Origin: Paenibacillus sp. Soil766
GTDB lineage: Bacteria; Bacillota; Bacilli; Paenibacillales; NBRC-103111
Assembly: GCF_001428105.1 (NCBI RefSeq)
Contig: NZ_LMSJ01000012.1
Location: 413,124-477,123 of the forward strand
Length of the DNA: 64,000 nucleotides
Direction: 5' to 3'
In this document: piece after piece, positions 25,269 through 33,349 of the stretch
How positions within the stretch are numbered: position 1 is the first letter of the stretch
Layout of the letters: each line of letters starts with the position of its first letter
Made by a program: the position numbers and the translations under genes
Notes under the pieces: generated by a model
Seen by the model: the letters and a program-made list of their open reading frames with translations, nothing else
Database searches by the model: none
What the model was told of the DNA's origin: nothing

Positions 25269-26804
25269 TTGAAGCCGAATAATCGAAACGATCAATTGAC
25301 GAAATTCTTCCAACATAATCCGATTGAAGATCCATTATATCTCAAAAAATATGTCAAAGTGCATCCAGATCATAAAATGGCGTGGTATTTGCTAGGTAGA
25401 GAATATACGGCTCAGGGAAAAACAGGTAAGGCGGCATACTGTTTTGCACAGGCTGGGGAAATATATGAAGCGTTTGAGCAACAGAAAATAGTATTGGATG
25501 AGCCGCTACCTTCTAACCTAACGGCATCAATCCTTAGCAAAGAAGCGGCAAAAGGGGAACGTAGAGTTCAGGCCAGTGGCAAGCGGAAATGGCTGCTATA
25601 TCTTGTGATTTTCGTTTTACTGGCATTACCCTCGGGCATGGATCTAGCTAAATCGGATGGTAGTGAGCATGTGCTCATGTCGACTGAAGAACCTGTGATG
25701 GGAAACGAGGTTGCAGCACGAACGGATATTCAGGTGAATAATCCGGGATTGAAGTTATACTTCTCTGATGGGGATTGGGGTACTAAACTGCAACAGATTT
25801 TACAACCCCCTGTTAGAGGAATGGGAGAGTCTGTGATCATGGATGCACCTCCAAGCAAAGATGGCAAATGGAAAGAATGGCATCGCTCTGTTAGTCCTTT
25901 GCTTAGTGTGGAACATTCAGCGACGGGTGGAAATCAAGCTGTGTTAACGTATTATCAGGAACAAATTTGCTCCTGTCAGGTGGTAGATAGCTCTAAGCTA
26001 GTGCCCGTCATTCACGCTTGGATGCATGATCGTGAGGAAGCTATTATTGTGCAAAGTGCGATTCAGGCCTATCAAAAAAAGACGGGAGTTTTGCCGGATA
26101 AGCCACAACAATTGACGAAGCCGTATCCAGATAATCTGTTGCCAGGACTTACGCCGCAAATGAAGGAGTCTTTTCCTATGGCCTTACAAAAGGTCGCTGA
26201 GCTCTCGAGTGGGAAAGCAGCTCAGGTGCCGAATCTAACGGGTGGAAGTGCTGGAGGACAACCTCCGCAATCGAGTGAAGAAAAGGTGCTGGTGGCGAGC
26301 AGTTCACAGCCTGTCGCCTCGTCAGACCCGTTGATAGAGCCGCTAAGGATAATAATTGATACCGAACAGCATCAGCTGGCTGTAGTGAGCGGGAATTTCA
26401 TCCTTAGGCGTTATCCAGTAGGGCTTGGTGGAATAAAAACGCCAGTAGGAGAATTTATAATCAGTGAAAAAGTGCGCAACCCGAATGGCAGATCGAATGG
26501 CGAATTCGGCAGCCGCGGCATGACGTTGTCCAATTCTCTATTTGCGATACATGGGACGAATAAACCAACAAGTATAGGTAAGGATGAGTCTCATGGGTGT
26601 GTTCGTATGCTGCAGCAGGATGTAGAAGAATTGTATAACATGGTTCCTGGGCAAACGAAAGTGACGATTGGGAAGGGAGGGTTACCTCTTTCTGAAGCTG
26701 GTGAAGGAATAGGCGCTGGTGCTGGAATTCCTCAGCAAACGATTAGTTTGCCTTTGGAGACGAAGGATAATAATCCGGGTAAGGTGTATAAATGGCTGGA
26801 TTGA
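25269..26804 (+). CDS. Membrane-anchored L,D-transpeptidase (YkuD) with TPR-like head
   Basis: The 511-residue protein starts with a cytoplasmic TPR-like segment (about 25-75, YLKKYVKVHPDHKMAWYLLG), followed by one membrane helix (about 113-128, WLLYLVIFVLLALP), an extracellular spacer, and a YkuD catalytic domain (about 360-470) with HGTNKPTSIGKDESHGCVRM; Cys444 is the nucleophile and His442 its partner. Such enzymes form 3-3 cross-links in peptidoglycan or attach proteins to it. The start is TTG at 25269 after GGGGGCATG. The TPR head on the inside joined to a transpeptidase on the outside is uncommon. Confidence 0.85.
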   Translation: MKPNNRNDQLTKFFQHNPIEDPLYLKKYVKVHPDHKMAWYLLGREYTAQGKTGKAAYCFAQAGEIYEAFEQQKIVLDEPLPSNLTASILSKEAAKGERRVQASGKRKWLLYLVIFVLLALPSGMDLAKSDGSEHVLMSTEEPVMGNEVAARTDIQVNNPGLKLYFSDGDWGTKLQQILQPPVRGMGESVIMDAPPSKDGKWKEWHRSVSPLLSVEHSATGGNQAVLTYYQEQICSCQVVDSSKLVPVIHAWMHDREEAIIVQSAIQAYQKKTGVLPDKPQQLTKPYPDNLLPGLTPQMKESFPMALQKVAELSSGKAAQVPNLTGGSAGGQPPQSSEEKVLVASSSQPVASSDPLIEPLRIIIDTEQHQLAVVSGNFILRRYPVGLGGIKTPVGEFIISEKVRNPNGRSNGEFGSRGMTLSNSLFAIHGTNKPTSIGKDESHGCVRMLQQDVEELYNMVPGQTKVTIGKGGLPLSEAGEGIGAGAGIPQQTISLPLETKDNNPGKVYKWLD

Positions 26805-26842
26805 AAAAAGGAGGAGCAAGTTTGACTATGCTCCTCCTTTTT
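26805..26842 (+). terminator. Terminator of the L,D-transpeptidase gene
   Basis: AAAAAGGAGGAGCA pairs perfectly with TGCTCCTCCTTTTT around a 10-base loop; it begins at the stop codon. Confidence 0.9.
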
Positions 26843-26892
26843 GGGGTTAATACGCAATTATATGAAGTATGTAGGTATCGTAAGTTTTCTTC

Positions 26893-26921
26893 TTGACAAT
26901 CATTACGAAAGCGATTACAAT
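26893..26921 (+). promoter_or_regulatory. Consensus promoter overlapped by a cre-like box
   Basis: TTGACA (26893-26898) and TACAAT (26916-26921) are 17 bases apart. Across the spacer and -10, ACGAAAGCGATTACA (26905-26919) fits the catabolite-responsive consensus WTGNAANCGNWNNCW with one mismatch (C for T at the second base). CcpA bound here would block the promoter. The transcript would run toward the sugar ABC genes at 27455 and pass antisense to the small gene at 26956-27090. Confidence 0.5.
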
Positions 26922-26955
26922 TCAAAATGTGAAGTTTTTAATCATTCTAACGAAT

Positions 26956-27090
26956 TCATTTGTTCAAAATGAGCAGTAAAGTCATTATTATTATGACGAC
27001 TAAGAAAATCGATCCTGTCCAGTAAATCGCTTTCAAATTAACTTCGTTTTTCTGTCTGCGAGATGCGGTTACTGGTTTGCGTTTGGCCAT
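26956..27090 (-). CDS. Small single-span membrane protein (44 aa), unknown
   Basis: The product has a basic head (MAKRKPVTASRRQKN) and one membrane helix (SIFLVVIIIMTLLLIL). The ATG at 27090 follows AAAGGTGAT at a good distance; the open frame extends upstream but without a ribosome site. It is not recognised as a named family. It lies on the opposite strand to the transcript predicted from the promoter at 26893. Confidence 0.6.
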   Translation of the reverse strand: MAKRKPVTASRRQKNEVNLKAIYWTGSIFLVVIIIMTLLLILNK

Positions 27091-27189
27091 AAGAATCACC
27101 TTTTCCATTAGGATTAAACGAGATGATTCTATCATATCATAAGAATGCGCATACAACGATACGAAAAATGAGCGTTTCGAAAAAGAGTA

Positions 27190-27218
27190 TTGACGCTCAT
27201 GTCATTTTATTGTAAGAT
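27190..27218 (+). promoter_or_regulatory. Second promoter ahead of the sugar ABC genes
   Basis: TTGACG (27190-27195) and TAAGAT (27213-27218) are 17 bases apart. A transcript would begin near 27225 and meet the leader terminator about 55 bases later. Confidence 0.5.
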
Positions 27219-27257
27219 TTAATCACACGGAACACCTCAAACAGTTGAATATGTCAG

Positions 27258-27338
27258 TTTTAATAACATGTTACCGTAAGGGCATTAGTTATTAGAAGAA
27301 ATGCAAGAATTCTTCTATAACTATGCCCTTTTTATTTT
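27258..27338 (+). terminator. Leader terminator with possible antiterminator, upstream of the sugar ABC genes
   Basis: A strong hairpin pairs AAGGGCAT-AGTTAT-AGAAGAA with TTCTTCT-ATAACT-ATGCCCTT (27278-27330) and is followed by TTTTTATTTT. It lies about 120 bases before the first ABC gene and after the two promoters, so it should stop transcription unless relieved. TTTTAATAAC (27258-27267) can pair with GTTATTAG (27288-27295), part of the terminator's left arm, which would break the terminator. That suggests attenuation. No ribonucleic antiterminator consensus for LicT or GlcT was recognised; it could also simply end a small RNA. Confidence 0.6.
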
Positions 27339-27454
27339 GCCAATTGCCAATCATGAAAGGGGTTGATCGCGCGAAACTAATCGAAGTTTAACTATCGGGT
27401 ACACGATTTACCAATAAATAAGTAGATGAATTAAAAAAGGGAGAAGATGATCAC

Positions 27455-28813
27455 ATGAACATGAAAAAATGGTCAACAATTGGTTTGGCAACATCAATGG
27501 CACTCGTAGCTGCAGGTTGCGGTAAATCCACGCCAGCAGAAACTACTAAACCAGCAGCATCTGTAGCTCCAACAACGGCGGCAGCTACTGCAGCTCCAAC
27601 TACAGCAGCTTCAACTAAACTTACTGGTGATTTTGAAATCCAATACTTTGTTGGCGGTTACGGCGACAAATGGTGGAAGAAAGTTATTGCTGATTTCCAA
27701 GCGAAAAACCCTGACTTGAAAATTAAAGAAAGTGCGGGACCAAAAATCAACGAGCAAATGAAACCCCGTTGGATCGCTGGTAACCCACCTGATTTCGTAT
27801 ACATCGATGGACCTGAGTTGTTCGACCGTCAAATGGTTACAGACGGCCAATTAGAAGATTTGACGGACTGGATTAAAGACGCTAAAAACGTTGATGGCGA
27901 GAAAATCATTGATTTGCTTGCTCAAAAGCCACAACTATTTGACGGTAAAACGTACAATATTCCTTTCGTAATGAGCTCATGGGGTATCTTCTACGATAAA
28001 GCCTTGTTCAAAGACAAAGGATGGGCTGAACCAAAAGACTTCGAAGAATTCTTGGCTGTGAGTGAGAAAATCAAAGGCGCTGGCATTAATCCATTCATCC
28101 ATACTGGTAAATATCCGTACTACATCAACGGCGGCGTATTGCTTCCAGCGATCGTGTCCGCGAACAACAATGATTACAAATTGCTGCAAGATATGTCCAC
28201 CAACAATCTTGAAGCTTGGAAAAACCCTGCAATCCTCAAAGGATTAAACAAAATCGTTCAAATGCGTGATAAAGGCTACATCGACAAAGCATCCGTACAA
28301 ATTAACCACACGGATTCCCAATCCTTGTTCCTACAACACAAAGACGCATTCATCCCGAACGGTCTATGGCTACCAAACGAAATGGCGAAGGACGTTCCAG
28401 GCGGCTTTGACTTCGGTTTCATTCCATCCATTACGCAAGATAAAGGCGGGAAAGTTGTAGCTAACACGTCCACAGCTACTTTCGGAATTGCGAAAAAGGC
28501 GAAAAACAAAGATGCTGCAAAAGCATTTATGCAATTCGTATTCTCCAAAACACAAGCTTCCCAATGGGCTGAGCTAAGTGGTGCTCCTTCCAACGTAAAA
28601 GGTGACATTTCATCTTCCAAAGCTCCTAACTTCGTTAAGGACGCTGCGAAATTTTTGTCTTCGCCTGACACTGTAGTCGTGCCAACTGTTTCCTTCGCTG
28701 CTGACGTAGATAAAGCTATGCAAGATGCGACAGTTGCCTTGACAATCGGAACAATTACACCTGAACAATGGGTTACACGTGTATCCGATGTTGTTGCGAA
28801 ACAAAAGAAATAG
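27455..28813 (+). CDS. Sugar ABC transporter substrate-binding lipoprotein, NgcE-type
   Basis: The 452-residue protein has a lipoprotein signal with Cys22 in LVAAGCG, a 35-residue Ala/Thr/Pro linker and a class-1 solute-binding fold. The segments FVGGYGDKWWKK, AGNPPDFVYIDG, SSWGIFYDKALFKDKGW and HTGKYPYYINGG match the NgcE group, which binds N-acetylglucosamine and chitobiose in Streptomyces. AAAGGGAGAAGATG precedes the ATG at 27455. The permease genes follow; no ATPase gene is present, so a shared MsmX-type ATPase probably powers it. The substrate is inferred from family and from the GlcNAc-type PTS gene downstream. Confidence 0.82.
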   Translation: MNMKKWSTIGLATSMALVAAGCGKSTPAETTKPAASVAPTTAAATAAPTTAASTKLTGDFEIQYFVGGYGDKWWKKVIADFQAKNPDLKIKESAGPKINEQMKPRWIAGNPPDFVYIDGPELFDRQMVTDGQLEDLTDWIKDAKNVDGEKIIDLLAQKPQLFDGKTYNIPFVMSSWGIFYDKALFKDKGWAEPKDFEEFLAVSEKIKGAGINPFIHTGKYPYYINGGVLLPAIVSANNNDYKLLQDMSTNNLEAWKNPAILKGLNKIVQMRDKGYIDKASVQINHTDSQSLFLQHKDAFIPNGLWLPNEMAKDVPGGFDFGFIPSITQDKGGKVVANTSTATFGIAKKAKNKDAAKAFMQFVFSKTQASQWAELSGAPSNVKGDISSSKAPNFVKDAAKFLSSPDTVVVPTVSFAADVDKAMQDATVALTIGTITPEQWVTRVSDVVAKQKK

Positions 28814-28830
28814 GAACTGAATGAAGCAGT

Positions 28831-28872
28831 GCGGAGAACAACAAAGGCATCGCTGCCTAAGGCGTTCTCCGC
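28831..28872 (+). terminator. Intercistronic hairpin after the binding-protein gene
   Basis: GCGGAGAAC and GTTCTCCGC form a nine-pair stem with an inner GGCA-TCGC-TGCC hairpin; only ATTTTAA follows, so it is a weak terminator. Such hairpins often protect the 3' end of the binding-protein message and give it an excess over the permeases. Confidence 0.6.
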
Positions 28873-28901
28873 CATTTTAATGATAGGACGGTGACGATAG
28901 A

Positions 28902-29807
28902 ATGAAGACCAACGCGAAAAAGCTGAAACGGAATTTATTCATCGCTTCATTCATCATTCCGACTTTTCTATTCTTCTGCGTATTTACGATATATCCCGTT
29001 ATACAGGCGTTACAGAAGTCTTTCTATGATTGGTCAGGAATGTCTGAAAATAGCGAGTTTATTGGTTTTGATAACTTCGTTGAGCTTTTCAAAGATCCGA
29101 TTGTACTTAGAGCCATTGGAAATGACTATTTCCTAGTTGTTGGTAAAGTGATTGGGATTATGATTTTGGCGACTTTCTTCGCCGTAGCGTTAACAAGATT
29201 TAACTTGAAGGGTTCTGGTTTCTTCCGAGCTATCTTCTTTATCCCGAATGTCATTTCAGTCGTTGTAATCGGCGTACTTTGGAATTTCATCTACAATCCG
29301 CAAATCGGTTTCTTGAATGCTTTCTTGTCTCTCTTTACTGAGAAAAAAGTTGATATTACTTGGCTAGGATTTCCTCAGCACACGATCTGGATGCTTTTAC
29401 CCCCTACCATTTGGGCAGGTATCGGCTTCTACATGATCCTAATGATTGCTGCAATCGTGAATATTCCTGCTTCTTACTATGAGGCAGCTAATATAGACGG
29501 AGCTGGTCAATGGTCGCAATTCCGCCATATCACCATGCCGCTCATCTGGGAGCAGATTAAGGTTTCCATCGTTAACATCGTTATTACAACTCTCAACGGA
29601 TCCTTCGTTATTGTTCAGCTCATGACCAATGGCGGACAGCCCGATAATACGACGCAAGTTATGGGTTCTTATCTGTATCGGATGGCTTTTCAACAGTATC
29701 ATTTCGGTTATGGAGCAGCCATTGGAGTCATGATTCTGATCGTGTCACTTATCACAACACTGATCTTGCAACGTATCATGCGCCAAGAAACCATCGAAAT
29801 GCACTAA
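28902..29807 (+). CDS. Sugar ABC transporter permease (MalF/UgpA type)
   Basis: The 301-residue protein has six membrane helices and the ATPase-docking EAA loop EAANIDGAGQWSQFRHITMPL at about residues 194-214. It forms a heterodimer with the next permease. GGACGGTGACG before the ATG is a modest ribosome site. It follows the binding-protein gene with only the hairpin between. Confidence 0.9.
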   Translation: MKTNAKKLKRNLFIASFIIPTFLFFCVFTIYPVIQALQKSFYDWSGMSENSEFIGFDNFVELFKDPIVLRAIGNDYFLVVGKVIGIMILATFFAVALTRFNLKGSGFFRAIFFIPNVISVVVIGVLWNFIYNPQIGFLNAFLSLFTEKKVDITWLGFPQHTIWMLLPPTIWAGIGFYMILMIAAIVNIPASYYEAANIDGAGQWSQFRHITMPLIWEQIKVSIVNIVITTLNGSFVIVQLMTNGGQPDNTTQVMGSYLYRMAFQQYHFGYGAAIGVMILIVSLITTLILQRIMRQETIEMH

Positions 29808-29848
29808 AGTCATCATAGACAAAGATACTGAGGGAGGGAAACCATCGT

Positions 29849-30688
29849 ATGGCTATCAAAAATCCATTAGCAAAAATGTTAGTTTGGATCATTCTGATCA
29901 TATGGAGTGTAGCCGTGCTTTATCCACTTGTGTGGACATTGCTCGATGCGCTCAAAAATAATGAACAATTTTTCTTAAATGCCCCATGGGCATTGCCTAA
30001 ATTCCCGTTACTCTGGTCCAATTTTTCTTATGTATGGAGTAAATATAACTTCAGTACATACTTCCTGAACTCCATTGTGGTGACGGTTGGAAGTACGCTA
30101 CTGGGTATGATCCTTGCAGCGATGACGGCTTATATTTTGGCGAGATACGATTTTAAAGGGAACAAATTTCTTCTAACGATCTACATCTCTTCCATGATGA
30201 TTCCGTTCGCACTTGCTTTGATTCCGTTGTTCTTCTTGTTGAATGATTTACACCTTATCAATACTTGGCTGGGGCTAATTCTAGTCTACGCGGCGCTTAA
30301 CTTACCTTTCGGCATCTTCTTGCTTGTTGGATTCTACAAATCGCTGCCGAAAGAAATTGAAGAAGCTGCGATTATTGACGGAACTTCTCACTATGGTACG
30401 TTCTTCCGAGTTATGTTACCATTGTCACAGCCAGGTCTGATTACGGTTATGATTACGAACATGTTGAATAACTGGAATGAATACTTCCTAGGGGTAGTTC
30501 TAACGAACGAGCCGACGAAATACACACTTCCAATTGGTTTGGCAGTTATGCAAGCTGAGATGCAATATCGTGTTGAATGGGGTCCATTGTTCGCAGGATT
30601 GCTGATCACAACATTACCGACTTTGATCGTATATATGATATATCAACGCCAGATTGCAAGTGGGATTACGGCTGGAGCTGTGAAATAA
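29849..30688 (+). CDS. Sugar ABC transporter permease (MalG/UgpE type)
   Basis: The 279-residue protein has six membrane helices and the EAA loop EEAAIIDGTSHYGTFFRVMLP near residues 170-190. GAGGGAGGG lies 10 bases before the ATG. It completes the binding-protein/permease set; the operon ends here without an ATPase. Confidence 0.9.
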   Translation: MAIKNPLAKMLVWIILIIWSVAVLYPLVWTLLDALKNNEQFFLNAPWALPKFPLLWSNFSYVWSKYNFSTYFLNSIVVTVGSTLLGMILAAMTAYILARYDFKGNKFLLTIYISSMMIPFALALIPLFFLLNDLHLINTWLGLILVYAALNLPFGIFLLVGFYKSLPKEIEEAAIIDGTSHYGTFFRVMLPLSQPGLITVMITNMLNNWNEYFLGVVLTNEPTKYTLPIGLAVMQAEMQYRVEWGPLFAGLLITTLPTLIVYMIYQRQIASGITAGAVK

Positions 30689-30707
30689 CTGCATAGGGCA
30701 ATGCATA

Positions 30708-30759
30708 GAAAAAACACCTTAACCTAGAGGAATTTATCCTTTCGGGAGGGTGTTCTTTC
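30708..30759 (+). terminator. Probable terminator of the sugar ABC operon
   Basis: AAAACACC (30711-30718) pairs with GGTGTTCTTT (30749-30758), with an inner AGAGGA/TCCTTT stem. The T run is imperfect. Confidence 0.55.
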
Positions 30760-30825
30760 TACTATAATGGGGATAGGTAAAAGCAAACAAGGAACGGCCA
30801 AACTTGTGGGCTATAGGTGAATCAG

Positions 30826-32253
30826 ATGAGTGTAATGTATGCATTTCAGAAGATGGGGAGATCACTAATGATCCCTATTGCGGTGCTGCCGGCAGCATCC
30901 ATTCTTCTTCGAATTGGTAAAATGTCGTTTAATGATCCATTCCTTGTTCAAGTGGCTCAAATTTTTGAGTTGGGTGGAAGCGCAATTTTTGATAATTTGC
31001 CACTCATTTTCGCAATAGGAATTGCGATTGGATTAACTTCGGGTGAAGGCATTGCTGCTTTAGCTGCTGCCGTTGGATATCTGGTTTTTGATAACGTCCT
31101 TAAACATTTTCAAATGGTATCAGGCAGTTCAGAGCCACTGGATACAGGCGTGCTCGGTGGGATGATGGTGGGAATGCTCTCCGCTACATTCTTCAATCGA
31201 TTTAGTCATATTCAATTACCGAAGTCGCTTGGATTCTTCGGTGGGAAACGGTTTGTTCCACTCGTGACATCCCTTGTTATGGTTTTCCTTGGTGTAATAG
31301 TTGGGCTCATCTGGCCTCCTGTACAGCGAGGAATTAATGAGATAGGATTATGGATTGTAGATAACGGAAACATAGGGGTTTTCATTTACGGCGTCATGAA
31401 TCGCTTACTCATTCCTACAGGTCTGCATCATATCATTAATAATATCGCTTGGTTCCAAATAGGGGATTTCGTAACACCAGCAGGCAAAATGGTTCATGGG
31501 GATATTTCACGCTTCTTCGCTGGGGATCCCACAGCAGGGATGTTCATGACAGGATTCTATCCGGTCATCATGTTCGGACTGCCAGCAGCAGCCCTTGCTG
31601 TCGTGCGAAGCACGTCTTCATCTACGAGGAAGTTTGTAGCACCTGTGATGTTAACAGCAGCACTTACAAGCTTTCTAACAGGCATTACAGAGCCAATCGA
31701 ATTTGCGTTTATGTTCGTAGCCCCTGGCCTTTATGTGATACACGCGGTTCTTACTGGCTTCTCCATGCTAATCATGAATATACTTCAAGTGAAAATGGGT
31801 TTTGGCTTCTCCGCAGGCTTTATTGATTTCGCGTTGAACTGGCACTTGGCGACGAATCCCTATTGGATATTGCTCATTGGAGCCGTATACTTCATTTTAT
31901 ATTTTATAACCTTTCGAGCTTATCTGCATGTCTTTCCGATGAAAGTTACAAGCAAGGATGACGCCGAGCAACATGTTCAGGTAGAAGCTGTAGAAGAGAA
32001 ACCTGTTGTGGTAGATCGACCAACACGAATTCTCAACCATATCGGCGGAGCCTCTAATATAATATCCATCGATGCTTGTATTACACGACTGCGCCTACTC
32101 GTGAAAGAAGAGGTGCTTGTGAAAGATAACGAGCTTAAGGAATTAGGTGCCATAGGCGTTATCCGGCTAGGAAAAGGCAATGTTCACGTTGTTTTTGGGA
32201 CAGAGTCGGAACAAATTCGTGAAAGCATTAAACCTTTGCTAGGTACAAAATGA
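30826..32253 (+). CDS. nagP: PTS transporter subunit IICB, N-acetylglucosamine type
   Basis: The 475-residue protein joins a membrane IIC domain (about 1-370) to a IIB domain (about 395-475) whose phosphorylated cysteine is Cys418 in DACITRLRL. The IIC stretch NRLLIPTGLHHIINNIAWFQ is characteristic of the GlcNAc-specific NagE/NagP group, which imports GlcNAc as its 6-phosphate; PtsG-type glucose permeases are the alternative. No IIA domain is fused, so a separate IIA (for example Crr/PtsG-type) is needed. ATG 30826 is preferred over GTG 30817 because AGGTGA (30815-30820) lies 5 bases before it. A PRD antiterminator gene follows. Confidence 0.82.
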   Translation: MSVMYAFQKMGRSLMIPIAVLPAASILLRIGKMSFNDPFLVQVAQIFELGGSAIFDNLPLIFAIGIAIGLTSGEGIAALAAAVGYLVFDNVLKHFQMVSGSSEPLDTGVLGGMMVGMLSATFFNRFSHIQLPKSLGFFGGKRFVPLVTSLVMVFLGVIVGLIWPPVQRGINEIGLWIVDNGNIGVFIYGVMNRLLIPTGLHHIINNIAWFQIGDFVTPAGKMVHGDISRFFAGDPTAGMFMTGFYPVIMFGLPAAALAVVRSTSSSTRKFVAPVMLTAALTSFLTGITEPIEFAFMFVAPGLYVIHAVLTGFSMLIMNILQVKMGFGFSAGFIDFALNWHLATNPYWILLIGAVYFILYFITFRAYLHVFPMKVTSKDDAEQHVQVEAVEEKPVVVDRPTRILNHIGGASNIISIDACITRLRLLVKEEVLVKDNELKELGAIGVIRLGKGNVHVVFGTESEQIRESIKPLLGTK

Positions 32254-32280
32254 GAAATAATCAGGACAAGCCTAAATATA

Positions 32281-32333
32281 CCCCACAAAGTGACGTATGC
32301 CTTCGAAGTCTATTCCGATTACTTTGCGGGGAC
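32281..32333 (+). promoter_or_regulatory. Long hairpin between the PTS gene and its antiterminator gene
   Basis: CCCCACAAAGT (32281-32291 region) pairs with ACTTTGCGGGG (about 32320-32331) with one mismatch around a 28-base loop. No T run follows, so it is not a classical terminator. It may be an mRNA-processing or protein-binding structure. Confidence 0.4.
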
Positions 32334-32361
32334 CCCGAAACTATAAATTGGGAGGTGTCTT

Positions 32362-33195
32362 ATGATTGATCGGACGATCATACATGTTCTATCCCATAAC
32401 GTGGTGATGGCGCATTTAAGCTCAGGGAAAAATTCCATTGCATTTGGTAAAGGAATTGGCTTCAAGAAAACACCAGGTATGATGATTGGCGAAGGTGAAA
32501 TTACACAAGAGTTCCTTTTACATACATCAGAAGTACTGAAAAACTACGAACAAATCCTAAATGCCGTCGATGTGAAAATCATCGGGATCACCGAAGAGGT
32601 GATTGCCTACGCGCAAAGCATGCTAGAAGGCGATTTCTCTGAAACGATCCATGCATCCCTCGTAGATCATATTAACTTTGCGGTTGAGCGGCAAAAGCGC
32701 GGAATCTTCATTACGAATCCATTTGCCTATGAAATTGGATACATGTACCCTGAGGAATATAAGGTTGCTAAGAAAGCTGTTGAATTCTTGAATGAACATC
32801 TTGATGTGAAATTGCCTGAGGATGAGGTTGCTTTCTTGACTATGCATTTCAATAGTGCGCGCAAGAAAGAACAAGCATCGGATTCGCTTGCGGTTGTCAG
32901 AGTGGTCTCTCAAACGATTGAAGCTGCGAAGGAACTTGGCTTTAATTTTGATGATTCGTTCTCAACACTTCGTTTTATCTCCCATTTAAAAGGCGTAATT
33001 GAACGGGTTAAGTCAAAGAAAACGCTTCAAAACTCACTCCTTTCCAAAATTAAAGAAGAATACGGCGACACTTATGTGAAGGCAAAGGTTTTGTCGTTAA
33101 TGTTAAGTGATTCCTTGCAATTAGAAGTGCCTGATGATGAGACGGGATATTTAACGATGCATTTGGAGCGCTTGCTGCAACGTACAGAAGTTTAA
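32362..33195 (+). CDS. BglG/GlcT-family transcription antiterminator with two PRDs
   Basis: The 277-residue protein has an N-terminal RNA-binding CAT domain (about 1-60; HNVVMAHLSSGKNSIAFGKGIGF) and two PTS regulation domains (about 70-170 and 175-277). Conserved phosphorylatable histidines are visible in VDHINFAVER, LTMHFNSA, RFISHLKGV and LTMHLERL. Such proteins bind a ribonucleic antiterminator and let transcription pass a leader terminator when their sugar is present. Location behind a GlcNAc-type IICB suggests that sugar as signal. GGGAGGTG precedes the ATG. A leader terminator that it might act on lies at 27258-27338, but this link is inference. Confidence 0.87.
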   Translation: MIDRTIIHVLSHNVVMAHLSSGKNSIAFGKGIGFKKTPGMMIGEGEITQEFLLHTSEVLKNYEQILNAVDVKIIGITEEVIAYAQSMLEGDFSETIHASLVDHINFAVERQKRGIFITNPFAYEIGYMYPEEYKVAKKAVEFLNEHLDVKLPEDEVAFLTMHFNSARKKEQASDSLAVVRVVSQTIEAAKELGFNFDDSFSTLRFISHLKGVIERVKSKKTLQNSLLSKIKEEYGDTYVKAKVLSLMLSDSLQLEVPDDETGYLTMHLERLLQRTEV

Positions 33196-33215
33196 GTGAA
33201 ATAAATAAGCTAGAG

Positions 33216-33251
33216 CATTCCCTTGCAACCTTTGTGGAGCAGGGATTTTTT
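33216..33251 (+). terminator. Probable terminator after the antiterminator gene
   Basis: ATTCCCTTGC pairs with GCAGGGAT (one bulge) and is followed by TTTTT. Confidence 0.6.
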
Positions 33252-33349
33252 GTGTGAATACGAGGTTTAAGATCTTAAGTGGATTGCATATTTCTACATA
33301 GTCAGCTAAACTGACTGTTAGAGTACTTAGAGAACGGAGTGCATAGGAC

